Positions 1 to 10,465 of a stretch of 35,741 bases of DNA are shown piece after piece. Positions within the stretch are counted from its first letter, which is position 1. Each line of letters opens with the position of its first letter. The notes below the pieces were generated by a model that saw nothing but the letters and a program-made list of their open reading frames with translations, searched no databases and was not told where the DNA came from. The position numbers and the translations under genes were made by a program. Source of the stretch: a virus; the IMG/VR virus record IMGVR_UViG_3300042540_000731, positions 1 through 35,741 of that record. One strand, written 5' to 3'.

Positions 1-2508
1 TTTATGAGTATTTAGCCAGTTTAAAGTTAAAGATTCTTTTTCAGTAGTTGCTTGACTAGGAGCTATTTGACCAGATTTTATTTTATTATTTATTTCTATA
101 TCAAATTGATTTTCAACTTCTGTTGGTATAGATTTTCCTGGCAAAATTACTTGAGGGCTTGATGTGTCAAGCAGTCCGTTGTCTAAAATAGGATACCAAA
201 TTCCAAGACCTACGTTAAATTGAACAGCATCATATTTAATTATTTCTCCACTAGAATATAAATATCCTTGATATCTAGTTGAGAAATATATATTTTCTCC
301 AAGATCAATTGTATTATTTATTACAACTCCATTTGAAACGGTTGGCAACTGATTTGATAAATCAGAATTTAACGGCATAGCCCCTAAAACATAAGATCCC
401 TGTTTTGATGCTATTTCATTAATAGTTTTATTTTGTTCATCACCAGAAACCTCCCAAAGTAATGATGGTTCATAGACCCAGCTTTTTTCAGCATCTACTA
501 AATTTTGTTCTCTAATTGATCCATAAGATCTTTTTATATATCTACTAGTATATGAAATTTGTCCATCATTGTATACCCGCTTGTCTTGAGATGATATTGA
601 AATAATATTTGGTAAATTTCCAGATGTGGCATTTTGTATTATTCCAGAATCTGTTTGATTGTTTGATCCAGAAAGAATAAAATTTGATTCCCTATCGTTT
701 TCTCCAGGCATTATATAATTTTTACTCATTACAATAAAATTATTATATTCATCAAAAAACATTGCAGATTGTGTAGATATAGCTAATTGATTTAGAACCT
801 CGGCTACATTCTGATCTGGTGCTACAAAGAAAAATGGTATTATAGGATCGTTTTCTCCAGATATTCTTTTGAATGTATAATTTGTAAATCCTATAAAATC
901 TAAAAGTGTTGATATCGCAACACTTAAAGATGTCTGTGTTAATAGTAATTGTGGTGCTGGCATTGATTCTAAAAAGAAATAAAAATCTCTTAAATTTATA
1001 GATATTGTGCCTGCAGTTATATCAGATTGAGGCATACCTTCCGAATATAGTGTTTTAATAGGTATAAAATAATCTATATCATTAACATTTAATATTTTTT
1101 CATAAAAAGAAAATTTAATATTTTTTTGTAGATAAGGAGAAATTATACTTAAATCATTATTATAATTAAAATATTGTTCTTCATCAAAAATATTTATGGA
1201 CCCAGTTGATGCTAGCAACTGTCCTACTGGTAAAGAGGTTATTCCAATATCAGATAATATCTTAGTAATTTTATAATCTATTACTCTATCAGATATATCA
1301 GCAACAAATCTTGGAGACATTTCAATTAAATCAAATGTACTATCAAACTTATTCATTGTTTCAACAATAACTCTAATTCCACTTATAAATTGAAACTCTC
1401 TATATTCAATAGATCCGCTGATTGGATTAGTATATCCATCTAAATAACTAAAATTTGTAGCAAAGTTGCTTTTATTTGAAACTTCTTCTGATCCAAGACT
1501 CCATCCATATGTAGGTATAAATGTTTGATATCCTGACTGTGTGTATATATAAAAAATTCCAATAGACCCTTCATCTTCAATAATTAAATAGGCATCTCCT
1601 ATATTTGCATTTGAAGGCAATAGGGTAGAGGAAGATAAGGTTTCTTTAAAATAAAAAATATCCGAGTAGTCTTCTGGAATAATTAACCCATACTGTATTT
1701 CCACATATCCATCAGATTTGATAATAGAAGATCCATCTTCTCTTGTACTATTTTCATTAAATGAAATAGCATCTATCCAGTTATTATTTACTAAATATTG
1801 AATTTTCCATCTAAGTGGAGTTGATTTATTCTGTTCTCCAAAAAGAGGATCATCAATTTGTCCAGTTTGAGTTATGTAAGGTCCAAGGTTTACTGTTCCA
1901 ACATTTGTTTGCATTTTAATAATAATGCGATTTGCTGGAACTTGATTTTTATAAACTACAAATGGAACAGCATCATCAATATAATTTAATCCATTTAATG
2001 TATTATTTGCTATCCCATATTCAACATTATTTTCAGTTCTATATGATGTCCAATATTTAAACTGATCATATCTTGATGCCATATAGTATCTTGGTCTTTC
2101 TGCCATAGCTGAACCTGAATTTGCTAAATATTTATTATTTAAATATAAGACTTTATTAATTCCAGATCTTGGTCTAAATGGTTTAAGGCAATCTTCTAAT
2201 GAATAAATCATTTTCATTTTATCTTTTTTATATGTAAATTGTTGAGGAATGTCGTTATCTGTAAATCCATTATCAATTACAACATCTGCATCTGTAGCAC
2301 CAGTGTAGTAATTACCTGAATCTAAATTATCAAAAGTATTTGGAACGGTGTTATAAATTGAAGAAGCATCGTCTGGCCTATATCTATAGTTGCCAACTAA
2401 AAATATATTGTCTGGCATATTCATGTTCCATTCAGAAAGAACAAGTGAGTTTAAACTGACAGTTGGAGAAGTCTCTAAATAATTTTGTAATTCTTCATTT
2501 ATAAACAT
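1..2508 (-). CDS. Tail hub or minor tail protein, C-terminus beyond window
   Basis: The frame is open for 836 codons from the ATG at 2508 to the left edge. The ATG directly follows the previous TAA, so translation is coupled. The body is beta-rich with many Y, N, S and I residues. Residues ~524-590 (S-V-A-I-S-T-L-L-D-F-I-G-F, then V-A-E-V-L-N-Q-L-A-I-S-T-Q-S-A-M-F-F-D-E) recall a domain of Tal/gp44-like tail hub proteins, where a helix pair is followed by F-F-D-E and a strand. It probably forms the tail tip and holds receptor-binding or lysis domains past the edge. No peptidase motif is visible in the part seen. Confidence 0.65.
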   Translation of the reverse strand, partial: MFINEELQNYLETSPTVSLNSLVLSEWNMNMPDNIFLVGNYRYRPDDASSIYNTVPNTFDNLDSGNYYTGATDADVVIDNGFTDNDIPQQFTYKKDKMKMIYSLEDCLKPFRPRSGINKVLYLNNKYLANSGSAMAERPRYYMASRYDQFKYWTSYRTENNVEYGIANNTLNGLNYIDDAVPFVVYKNQVPANRIIIKMQTNVGTVNLGPYITQTGQIDDPLFGEQNKSTPLRWKIQYLVNNNWIDAISFNENSTREDGSSIIKSDGYVEIQYGLIIPEDYSDIFYFKETLSSSTLLPSNANIGDAYLIIEDEGSIGIFYIYTQSGYQTFIPTYGWSLGSEEVSNKSNFATNFSYLDGYTNPISGSIEYREFQFISGIRVIVETMNKFDSTFDLIEMSPRFVADISDRVIDYKITKILSDIGITSLPVGQLLASTGSINIFDEEQYFNYNNDLSIISPYLQKNIKFSFYEKILNVNDIDYFIPIKTLYSEGMPQSDITAGTISINLRDFYFFLESMPAPQLLLTQTSLSVAISTLLDFIGFTNYTFKRISGENDPIIPFFFVAPDQNVAEVLNQLAISTQSAMFFDEYNNFIVMSKNYIMPGENDRESNFILSGSNNQTDSGIIQNATSGNLPNIISISSQDKRVYNDGQISYTSRYIKRSYGSIREQNLVDAEKSWVYEPSLLWEVSGDEQNKTINEIASKQGSYVLGAMPLNSDLSNQLPTVSNGVVINNTIDLGENIYFSTRYQGYLYSSGEIIKYDAVQFNVGLGIWYPILDNGLLDTSSPQVILPGKSIPTEVENQFDIEINNKIKSGQIAPSQATTEKESLTLNWLNTHK

Positions 2509-3147
2509 TTAAACTTCTTCCAGAGTTACCGAAATATTCCACATATCAAAATTATTTCCACCACGCTTTACAACTGAATATTGAAAATCTGAAAAATATA
2601 CTTGTATTACCTCATTATATTGATCTAAATGTGTAAACGCCTCATTATCATTTCCAAAATTAGAATAGTTATCATATGCTAAAAACATCCAAAATGGTCC
2701 AGGATGTGAGTTATACCAATTTAGTATTTCTACTCCGCCAGCACCACCGTCTGCAGTATATTCTTGATTATTATTTTGGTAAGGCGAAATACCAGTATTT
2801 GTATTAAATTCAGCATTTTGGAAAAAACCTCTTGATGGTAATAAATCCCAAGATAATCCTATTCTAACTTTATCTGCTATATGATATGATCTCATTCTTC
2901 CATTAATTGTTCTTTGTCTTTGTTCAATTCTTTCTACATTAAAACTAATTTCATTTCTGTTATGATCGGACAAAATAATAAATTGGTCTATTAGATCTGG
3001 ATCAGTACCACCTGGAACATCAGATCCTACTTCATATCCGTCTGGAAGATATACGCCTCCAGTTAGTGTACCAGGGTTATTTGACCATAATATAGCCTGT
3101 GGTCTTTGATACCTTCTTCTTCCTGCTAAATATCCTGCGCTAGCCAT
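2509..3147 (-). CDS. Distal tail-like minor tail protein
   Basis: A 212-aa protein immediately after the tape measure, coupled by TAATG. It starts A-G-R-R-R-Y-Q-R-P, then strand-rich sequence with F-I-I-L-S-D-H-N-R-N-E-I-S-F-N-V-E-R-I-E-Q-R and a final N-F-D-M-W-N-I-S-V-T-L-E-E. Position and beta-rich texture fit the distal tail protein ring that connects the tube to the tip. No catalytic motif is present. Confidence 0.55.
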   Translation of the reverse strand: MASAGYLAGRRRYQRPQAILWSNNPGTLTGGVYLPDGYEVGSDVPGGTDPDLIDQFIILSDHNRNEISFNVERIEQRQRTINGRMRSYHIADKVRIGLSWDLLPSRGFFQNAEFNTNTGISPYQNNNQEYTADGGAGGVEILNWYNSHPGPFWMFLAYDNYSNFGNDNEAFTHLDQYNEVIQVYFSDFQYSVVKRGGNNFDMWNISVTLEEV

Positions 3148-6100
3148 TATGCTCTTTGTCCTCTAATTCTTTGTAAATCAATATATTTAATTTCATCTAA
3201 GACAGCCCTAGCAATAGTATCTGCACTTGCATTAGTACCACCAACATTAATACCAACACTATAATTATACACTGTATTAGAATTATCGCTAACAGAATTC
3301 ATGTTAGTTTGAACTGGCATTGAAAATGCAGTTGGTTTAGAAATAGAATATATGGGCTGTTGAAAAGACTGGGTGACAATATTTTGTGGTATTAAGCTAG
3401 ATTCTAATTTTCTGGCTATTGAAGATGGATATTTAGATTCATTAATAGCTCCTAGCAATGGCCCAAATGATTTTGTTGCTGCTTTATTTATAACAAATTC
3501 TCCTGGCGTTAATAGTGTTGGAACTTTATCAATCATTCCACGTCCAGGAACAATGCCTCCAGATGCCATTTTTTTTATTTTTCCACCGTACATTTTTGCT
3601 TTAAAGCTTCCATATATGCTAGTTCCTGGACTATTACCAGTTGATTGATAAACGGTATTAATAATATGTGTAGTTGTTACTGTTTTATCAAGTCCATTAA
3701 TATTATCTAATGCCGCCTTAGTTTTTGCTTGAATACTTGCAAGAATTCCCTCATATTTGCCAGATTCTATTTGTGCTGCTTTAAGAGCAAGATCTGCTGC
3801 AATCCATTTTTGTTTTTCTAATTCAATAGCATCTTGTCTACCCTTTAATTCATCTTGAACAGCTTTTAGTGCAGCCTGTTTCTTTTCTAATTCTGCCTGA
3901 GCTGGCTCAAGCCTCTTTACTTGAATATTATAAATTTTATCTTCATCAAGTCTAATTGCAAGTACTGCTTTTTCTCTATCTTCTGTAAGATCATAAATCT
4001 CATCTTCTTTAATACGAATTTGATCAAGTATTGGTATTCTGTTTTGCTCAATAATATAAATTTGATCTTGTTTTGCTAAAATTTTTGCTTGAACTAAATC
4101 ACGTTTTTCTTCTAATGAAAATATTTCTTGTCCAATTTGAAATTGACGTTGTTCAATTTGTTCTCTTGTCATACCACTAGCAGAACGAAGTTTTGATATT
4201 TCTTCTTGTCTCGCTGCATCAATAAGACCAGTGGTGCGTTGTGATGCAGCAGAGGCAGCCTGTGCCCTAGATTCTTGTATGGCACGTGCAGCAGAAGAAA
4301 TATCCCCTTGTGTTAATGCATCTGCAATATCAAGTTGATTTTTTTGTTGATTTAATATTTCTTGATTAATTTCTGATACTTGCTCTAATGCTTTAGCTTG
4401 TGCATCATATTTTTTATTAATTGCTTCTGCAGATTTATCAATGAGTGTTAAGTCATTTGCTAAATCAGATGATTCTTCTTGAAGAGCAGCAATAGGTCTA
4501 TCAAATTGCTCTTCAATATTTCTTTGAAGTTTTTCAATTTGCCTATTTAATTCTTCAATAGGTCTATCAATATTTTTTTCAATATTTCTCTGTAGGTCTG
4601 AAATTTCCTCTTGAATATCATCTATTGGTCTATCAAATTTTTCAACAATAACTCTTTGTGCTTTATCAATTGTTTTTTGTATACTGTCAATTTCAGAATT
4701 AATGTCATCAACAGTTTTTTGTGCACTTTCAACCTCTTTTTCAGCATTAACTATTTTTGGTTTATATTCTGCTTCAGCAAGGTCTGATTGAATATTAAAA
4801 TATTCCATAGCACTGTCAAATGCTTCTTTAAACTGATCTTGTGGATTTTCCAGAAGAATTTTAATCTTTTTTAATTCTGGAATTTGATCAATATAGTTTT
4901 TTAATTCTAAGGCATTTAGTTGTCCATCTTTAAGATCTTTAATAAACTCTTTTGCAATTATTGGATTAGATAGTATATCTTGGATATCTTCTGCTTCCAA
5001 CCCAAGACCTTTTAGTAATGGAATTATTTTAGCAAAATTTTGTTGAAATTTTACTTCGGCATCTCTTGTTTCAAAGAAATTTTTTAATTCTGATAAAGAT
5101 AACTCTTTATTAACATCTTTAATAAGTGCAAGCAATTCTTTCCATTTTTTACTTCCTACCTTTGTCGTAGCGATTGCTGCAGCAAGAATGGGATCTGATG
5201 CTATTTCAAATGCCCTTGCAGTATTAATTCCATTTTTCCTTAGCTTATTATATGCATCACTTGCATTTAAAAGATTTTTTCTTTGTTCTGTTAGTTGCTC
5301 TATAGCTTTTTGAAATGCAGATTTTTCTCCATCACCAGATCCAGTACGAGTACCAGTAATTTTTTTAATCCATTCTTCAGACTCTTTAGCAGCAGCCTCT
5401 AGCATTTTTTTATAACGATCTAAGTCAAGTTGGGCCTGAACAAATGATGTTGCATCTCCAGTATATCCAGCATTTACTGCTTTGATAGCACTGGCTAATC
5501 CTGGAAGAATTGCTGTTAATCCCAGAGCTTGTGCTCTCAGCATAAGCATTATGTCTTCTGTTTTTGTAAGATTATCAAATAACTTTTGTGTTTCTGGATT
5601 AAGTTGTTTAATAGCGGACTGCATCATTAAAAGAGCTGCAGATGGATTTGTTTTTTCAACAGCTTTCATAGTAGATTCTAACTGTGTAAAACCTTGATTA
5701 AATTCTTTAGCTCCAATTGCTCCACTCTCTAATCCTCCAGCCAAACCAGTCATCATATTAAATAGTTGCTGTCCGGATGCATTTGCTGCTCTTTGTAATG
5801 AAATTGTTGGCTTTAACTCTGTTGTCCATTGGCTATAAGCCTGACCTGTTTCTGAAACTACACCCTTAAGAATTTGAACTTCTTGATATCCATTTTTTGC
5901 AGCAACTGACAGTTGATTTGTAATGTCAGATGCGAGTTTTGCAAATCCGCTTTGCCCTTCTTTTGTTTTTAAATCTAAAGACTTTAAATCAATAAGAACG
6001 TCAGTTTTTCCTGCTTCTTCACGAAGCGCATCTATAATATCTTTTATTTGTTCTTTAGCAAATCCTTGTCCACCCAATGATAACGCTATACTCTTAAATA

Positions 6101-9100
6101 CAATTTCTGCTTCTTTAGCAGTTGCCTTTCTAAGTTCTTCTATATCGTCTGCAAAATCTTTTTTAAATGATTCGCTTGCCTTAAGCTCATCAACTCTGCC
6201 ACGTCTTTCTGCTGTCATTCTTATTTGTGGAACAGCCTGCAGCATTGGATTTTTTACTGGTTTTATTCCAAAGAAATCTCCGAGTGTTTTTAATTTTTCT
6301 GCAGTAATATTGGATGCATCTGCAAGACCCATTATTGCTTTGCGTTCTTTTTCTCTTTCTTTGTTAACCCATTTAAATGCAGCAATTGAAAGAGTTACTA
6401 CACCAACTAGTGCACCAATCCCTCCTGCAAATCTTGCTAAAAATTTTCCAGCTGTTAATAATTTAGATCCAAATCCAGAAGTGTTTGCAAACAATGTTTT
6501 AAAGCTAGTTGCTCCCATAATATTTGCTACCTTGTTTGCTCTATTAGCAACAACATTAGCAAACATTTCTTGTGTTAATAATTGCACTACTGACATTAAT
6601 CCAAACATTAATCCTGATATTTTAAATACCGCTTCAGATAAGCCCTGAAATCTGCCACCAAATGCAGAAGCAATACCGCTTACACTGGTCATTGCAAAAG
6701 AAACTCCCATTAAAGCACTATTGAATTTAGCAAGGTTTCTAGTAGGTGCAGCAACTCCTCCAGTGCCACCAGCACCGCTAGCTCCAGCTGCTGCTGCTCC
6801 AGCTACTCTTCCGCCAGCACCTCCACCAGTTCCCATACTAATTCCATCAATTGCAGAGTCTCCAAGTTTTTGTCCAGCTAAGGATGCATCATCCATTCCT
6901 TCTAAAATACCTTGCTCAAATCCATTATCAACATTTCTTCCTTCTTGAATTGCACGTTTAGAATTTGAGTTAGACTGTGTCCCTTTTGCAATACCACGAA
7001 TTGCAGCATCTCCTAATTCAAATCCAGCTATGCCAGCCTCTTGTGCTTCATTAAATAACGCTTGTGTAAATGCATTGGCATCATTTTTTAACTCTAATAA
7101 TCTAGCTTTTGCCTCAACACCTAGCTGATCCCAAACATTTTGTATTCCTTGTGTGCTCATTCCAGCAATTTGTGCTATTTCATCACTTATATTAAATGCA
7201 TTGACAATTTTTTGTCTAAACTGTATGAGTTTTTGCTCAACTTGTTCCAATGACCTTAAATCTTTTTCTGGATCGTACGCTCTTTGTCTAGCTGTTTCAT
7301 AAAAGTCTCCAGATAATCTTTCTCCTAAACCAGCCGAAACTGCCCTGCTTTGGTAAGCGAGTCTAATATCTGAAGAATCTACTCCACGCTCAGAGACTGC
7401 TTTTAATACAGATGCACTAGATCTAGTGGTTGGATGAATTCCTTCTGATAAATTAGCAAGTTCTTGTTCAAACTGATCTATTGACATATTGAGTTGTTGT
7501 GCCATTTCCTCAATATCGCTTCTCTTTAAGCTTTGTGTAATCTTATGTATACTATTTAAATAATTATTTATTCCACCTAAATCAGCAATTAAATTATCTG
7601 CATTCCAAAGCTTTACATCTACAACCTCTCCAGCAACCTCTATCTGCTGAACCTGTTTTGTAATATGAGATGCTTGTTTTTGTGTTAGCTGCTTCATAAT
7701 AGATGCAATTTTTTGTGCAGACATTCCTTGATCTTCTAAATACTGTCTAACAGAATTTTCCATCGCAGATATTTCTGCTTCATAAGTAGCCCAAGCCATG
7801 CCAGTTGTTTGTGATTTAATAGCAGATGGAGCTTTATATAGTCCAATATCTTCTTTTAATGTAGAAGCACTTGTAGTAAATGTTCCAGCAGCACTTCCTT
7901 TTCTTCCTAATTTAAATCCAGGAATATTGTCTGCAATTATTCCTGCAATAAGTGGTGCATATTTTTTATTTTGTTTTGCTGGTATTACTGCTTCTCCAGC
8001 TGCTAACATTGCTGGATATTTATCTTCACTTCCGCTTCCTGGAACAGAGATTATTCCATCTGCAAATCCAGGTAGAAATGGCTGCCTCATCATTCCTGGA
8101 TTTGTTTGTGCAAATCTCATTCCAGAGGCTATTGCTTTATCGTAAGAATTTGCTAACTTTTGTACTGCTATGGATTCGGCGGTAAATGTTTGAACAAGTC
8201 TGGCATGTGATTGATCTAATGAACTTGCTACTGCTAACGCATTTTGTTGTTCTAAAGTTAAAAATTGTGTTTGTTCGCCAAGAACTTGTGTTTGCCCAGT
8301 TAATCTTAAATATCCGTTTCTTAAGAGCATTAATCCTTTAATGCCATTTGCCATAAAGTTTGCAAGCAAGCCAAATGTCATAAGTGCTACTGGAGCGATT
8401 GCCCCTAATGCTACAGTTATAACCGTTATTGCTTTTTTCATGCCGCTTGATAAATTATTAAACTTATCTAAAATATTGCCTACAAACTCAAGTATTGGAG
8501 TAACAGATTCTAGAAAAACCTGTCCTACTGGCACTAAAGCTAACTTTAAATCTTCTACAGCCTTTCTAAATTTATTCATACTAGATTCTGCAGTCATTCC
8601 TAATTCTGATTCTGCAGTTGCTGCTAAATCTTCTGCTGAATATCCTGCTAAATCTAAAACACGGGCAGCTTGTGTTCCTCCAGCAGTTACATTTTCAAAT
8701 AAAGTTGATAAACGAGCAAATTGGAATTTACCAAATAATTGTTCAATAGCACGAGCACGAGTAAGCGGATCCAATGTATCTAGTGCTTTTGCAAATTCAA
8801 CTACTGTAGCTCTTAAATTACCCTGATTTCCCTCTACAATTTTTTTAATATTAATTCCCATATTTGCTAACATTGCTGCTGCTTTTTCTGTTGGGTTAAT
8901 CAATGCTGCAAGACCTGACTTCAGCGCATTAGCACCTTCAGAAGCATTGACTCCACCTTGTTTCATAGCAGTCATAAAAAATGCTAAATCTTTTACATTT
9001 CCTCCAAGTTGCATAATAACTGGGGCAACTTTAGGAATTGCTGTTGTTATGTCATCTAAAGATACAACTGTTTGATTTTCAACTGCATTTAAAAAATTAA

Positions 9101-10058
9101 TTGAATCAGACAGATCTTCGTTAGAAAGTTTAAATGCATTTTGTAAAGATATAGTTGTTTCAAGTGCTTTTTGTTGATCAATTTGACCAAGAACCTGCAA
9201 TCTTGTTGCTTCAGTTACTTGTCTTTGTAGATCTATTCCTTGAAAACCTGCTGCGGCAGCATCGGCTGCTAAACTAACTGTAGCAGATACTGCTATACCA
9301 TATTTAGTAAAAGATTCTCCAAGTTCTTGAATAGCGGATAAAGCCTGTTCTCTTTCTTCTGTTGGAGTAAATAAATCTCCATAAACTTTTCTAAATTTAA
9401 GTGCAGCAGCTTCCATATCCATGAATGTTCTTGAAGCTGTAGTTCCAAGAGCCATTAATGGCAAAGTGAAACCAACCATAAGTTGGCGACCAGCCCATTG
9501 TGTATTTTTACCAAAATTAAGAAGATTCGTAGATCCTTGTTTTATAAGTTGATTAAAAATTGCTTGACGTTGTGCAGAAATTTGAAGCTGAGTTGATATA
9601 TTTGACATATCCAACTCATTAGGCATAATTGCAATTGCTCGCATTGCACCAGATGCGTCTCTTCCCATTTTAATGTACTGTGTTTGTAGTCTTTTAACAT
9701 TTTCTTCAGATACTTTATTAATAGTGTCAAACTCTGACTTAAAAAGTTTTCCAAATGTTTTTGTAGCACCGCCAGCAAAACGAAAATACTCTCGCATTGA
9801 AAATTTGTTTTTTTCTAAAGAATCTGTGAATGATTCTGCAGTAGTTTTTATTGTTCGTAATTCTGCAGAGAAAGCACCAATAGAGTTAACACTATTAATA
9901 AAGTTTCTCTGCAGATCACGTTGTGCAAGTGCAGCAGCTTCGCTGCTTTTTGATATAGAGGTATGAAATTGAGAAATTTGACGCTGAAGCGCCTTAAGCT
10001 GTGATAATGCATTTGACGTATCTATATTTACGCCAATATTAGCATTAACGTCAGCCAC
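3147..10058 (-). CDS. Tail tape measure protein, 2303 aa
   Basis: Starts at GTG with GAGGTG 6 nt upstream. The N-terminal ~530 residues include a TP901-type tape measure core (~190-470, with A-T-R-L-Q-V-L-G-Q and M-K-Q-G-G-V-N-A-S-E-G). Hydrophobic segments occur near 540-580, 1111-1170 and 1200-1228, probably for membrane passage of DNA. A Gly/Ala linker lies at ~1075-1110. Two copies of a P-x-M/L-L-x-x-G-E-x-V-I module are at ~661-714 and ~2163-2206. The C-terminal third is coiled coil with exact 22- and 21-residue repeats. The length sets tail length. TAATG-coupled to the next gene. Confidence 0.95.
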   Translation of the reverse strand: MADVNANIGVNIDTSNALSQLKALQRQISQFHTSISKSSEAAALAQRDLQRNFINSVNSIGAFSAELRTIKTTAESFTDSLEKNKFSMREYFRFAGGATKTFGKLFKSEFDTINKVSEENVKRLQTQYIKMGRDASGAMRAIAIMPNELDMSNISTQLQISAQRQAIFNQLIKQGSTNLLNFGKNTQWAGRQLMVGFTLPLMALGTTASRTFMDMEAAALKFRKVYGDLFTPTEEREQALSAIQELGESFTKYGIAVSATVSLAADAAAAGFQGIDLQRQVTEATRLQVLGQIDQQKALETTISLQNAFKLSNEDLSDSINFLNAVENQTVVSLDDITTAIPKVAPVIMQLGGNVKDLAFFMTAMKQGGVNASEGANALKSGLAALINPTEKAAAMLANMGINIKKIVEGNQGNLRATVVEFAKALDTLDPLTRARAIEQLFGKFQFARLSTLFENVTAGGTQAARVLDLAGYSAEDLAATAESELGMTAESSMNKFRKAVEDLKLALVPVGQVFLESVTPILEFVGNILDKFNNLSSGMKKAITVITVALGAIAPVALMTFGLLANFMANGIKGLMLLRNGYLRLTGQTQVLGEQTQFLTLEQQNALAVASSLDQSHARLVQTFTAESIAVQKLANSYDKAIASGMRFAQTNPGMMRQPFLPGFADGIISVPGSGSEDKYPAMLAAGEAVIPAKQNKKYAPLIAGIIADNIPGFKLGRKGSAAGTFTTSASTLKEDIGLYKAPSAIKSQTTGMAWATYEAEISAMENSVRQYLEDQGMSAQKIASIMKQLTQKQASHITKQVQQIEVAGEVVDVKLWNADNLIADLGGINNYLNSIHKITQSLKRSDIEEMAQQLNMSIDQFEQELANLSEGIHPTTRSSASVLKAVSERGVDSSDIRLAYQSRAVSAGLGERLSGDFYETARQRAYDPEKDLRSLEQVEQKLIQFRQKIVNAFNISDEIAQIAGMSTQGIQNVWDQLGVEAKARLLELKNDANAFTQALFNEAQEAGIAGFELGDAAIRGIAKGTQSNSNSKRAIQEGRNVDNGFEQGILEGMDDASLAGQKLGDSAIDGISMGTGGGAGGRVAGAAAAGASGAGGTGGVAAPTRNLAKFNSALMGVSFAMTSVSGIASAFGGRFQGLSEAVFKISGLMFGLMSVVQLLTQEMFANVVANRANKVANIMGATSFKTLFANTSGFGSKLLTAGKFLARFAGGIGALVGVVTLSIAAFKWVNKEREKERKAIMGLADASNITAEKLKTLGDFFGIKPVKNPMLQAVPQIRMTAERRGRVDELKASESFKKDFADDIEELRKATAKEAEIVFKSIALSLGGQGFAKEQIKDIIDALREEAGKTDVLIDLKSLDLKTKEGQSGFAKLASDITNQLSVAAKNGYQEVQILKGVVSETGQAYSQWTTELKPTISLQRAANASGQQLFNMMTGLAGGLESGAIGAKEFNQGFTQLESTMKAVEKTNPSAALLMMQSAIKQLNPETQKLFDNLTKTEDIMLMLRAQALGLTAILPGLASAIKAVNAGYTGDATSFVQAQLDLDRYKKMLEAAAKESEEWIKKITGTRTGSGDGEKSAFQKAIEQLTEQRKNLLNASDAYNKLRKNGINTARAFEIASDPILAAAIATTKVGSKKWKELLALIKDVNKELSLSELKNFFETRDAEVKFQQNFAKIIPLLKGLGLEAEDIQDILSNPIIAKEFIKDLKDGQLNALELKNYIDQIPELKKIKILLENPQDQFKEAFDSAMEYFNIQSDLAEAEYKPKIVNAEKEVESAQKTVDDINSEIDSIQKTIDKAQRVIVEKFDRPIDDIQEEISDLQRNIEKNIDRPIEELNRQIEKLQRNIEEQFDRPIAALQEESSDLANDLTLIDKSAEAINKKYDAQAKALEQVSEINQEILNQQKNQLDIADALTQGDISSAARAIQESRAQAASAASQRTTGLIDAARQEEISKLRSASGMTREQIEQRQFQIGQEIFSLEEKRDLVQAKILAKQDQIYIIEQNRIPILDQIRIKEDEIYDLTEDREKAVLAIRLDEDKIYNIQVKRLEPAQAELEKKQAALKAVQDELKGRQDAIELEKQKWIAADLALKAAQIESGKYEGILASIQAKTKAALDNINGLDKTVTTTHIINTVYQSTGNSPGTSIYGSFKAKMYGGKIKKMASGGIVPGRGMIDKVPTLLTPGEFVINKAATKSFGPLLGAINESKYPSSIARKLESSLIPQNIVTQSFQQPIYSISKPTAFSMPVQTNMNSVSDNSNTVYNYSVGINVGGTNASADTIARAVLDEIKYIDLQRIRGQRA
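3893..4082 (-). repeat. 21-residue coiled-coil repeats in tape measure
   Basis: Units with an x-x-D-x-I-Y core (Q-D-Q-I-Y, E-D-E-I-Y, E-D-K-I-Y) start near residues 1993, 2014 and 2035 (63-bp period), i.e. three heptads each. Confidence 0.75.
4440..4703 (-). repeat. 22-residue coiled-coil repeats in tape measure
   Basis: Units beginning F/I-D-R-P-I start at residues 1808, 1830 and 1852 (66-bp period), each with L/I-Q-R-N-I-E near its end where the pattern is complete. A degenerate unit precedes them. A 22-residue period equals two hendecads. Confidence 0.8.
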
Positions 10059-10085
10059 TTAATTCACCTCTTTTTAAGTTATATG

Positions 10086-10409
10086 TTATTGTGCTGCGCT
10101 AAAATCATTTAGGTCAGCAGCAAGCCTTGTGCCTGATGCAGCCTCAACAATTTTATAAACAGTGGGCAAGTCCAAAACTTCTTCAAGTTTTGAAATGTCT
10201 TCAGCCAATTCTGGTTTATATTGCTTCATAGCAATCTGAACACACTCAACAAGGAGAGTCATAGACTTCTCATTATCATCCGCCACTGCCGCAACTCCCT
10301 CAAACTTCTTCATGAAAGGACGAAGAAGTGATATTTTGAGAGGACGTACAGAAATCTCTGTACCATCAATAAGCGTGAGTTTTTCAGTCTCATACTTAGT
10401 TGTAGCCAT
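10086..10409 (-). CDS. Tail assembly chaperone, short (G-like) form
   Basis: A 107-aa protein equivalent to the N-terminal domain of the preceding gene product, without the extension. In lambda-type phages the short form binds the tape measure in excess. AGGAGG stands 5 nt before the ATG, an extended -10 lies upstream, and codons are clearly more G+C-rich than in the long paralogue, all pointing to higher expression. Only 27 nt separate its stop from the tape measure start, so a downstream frameshift extension of the usual kind cannot exist here. No clear slippery heptamer is seen near the end. Confidence 0.7.
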   Translation of the reverse strand: MATTKYETEKLTLIDGTEISVRPLKISLLRPFMKKFEGVAAVADDNEKSMTLLVECVQIAMKQYKPELAEDISKLEEVLDLPTVYKIVEAASGTRLAADLNDFSAAQ

Positions 10410-10436
10410 TATTTCCTCCTATATAGGTTAATGTTA

Positions 10437-10465
10437 ATTATAGCATAAAAGGCTTATTTTTTCAT
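10437..10465 (-). promoter_or_regulatory. Promoter for the short chaperone gene
   Basis: TGC-TATAAT (10437-10445) on the minus strand has ATGAAA 17 nt upstream (10460-10465), which matches four of six -35 positions. It gives the short chaperone its own transcript, with an AGGAGG ribosome site in the leader. Confidence 0.5.

Noticed and set aside
5923-6648. Long plus-strand open frame (241 codons) opposite the tape measure gene
   Set aside because: It lies entirely inside a strongly supported gene, has no ribosome site or promoter, and its composition mirrors the Ala/Gly-rich codons on the other strand.
10059-10130. Programmed frameshift at the end of the short chaperone gene
   Set aside because: No convincing slippery heptamer is seen and only 27 nt separate the stop from the tape measure start, leaving no room for an extension.
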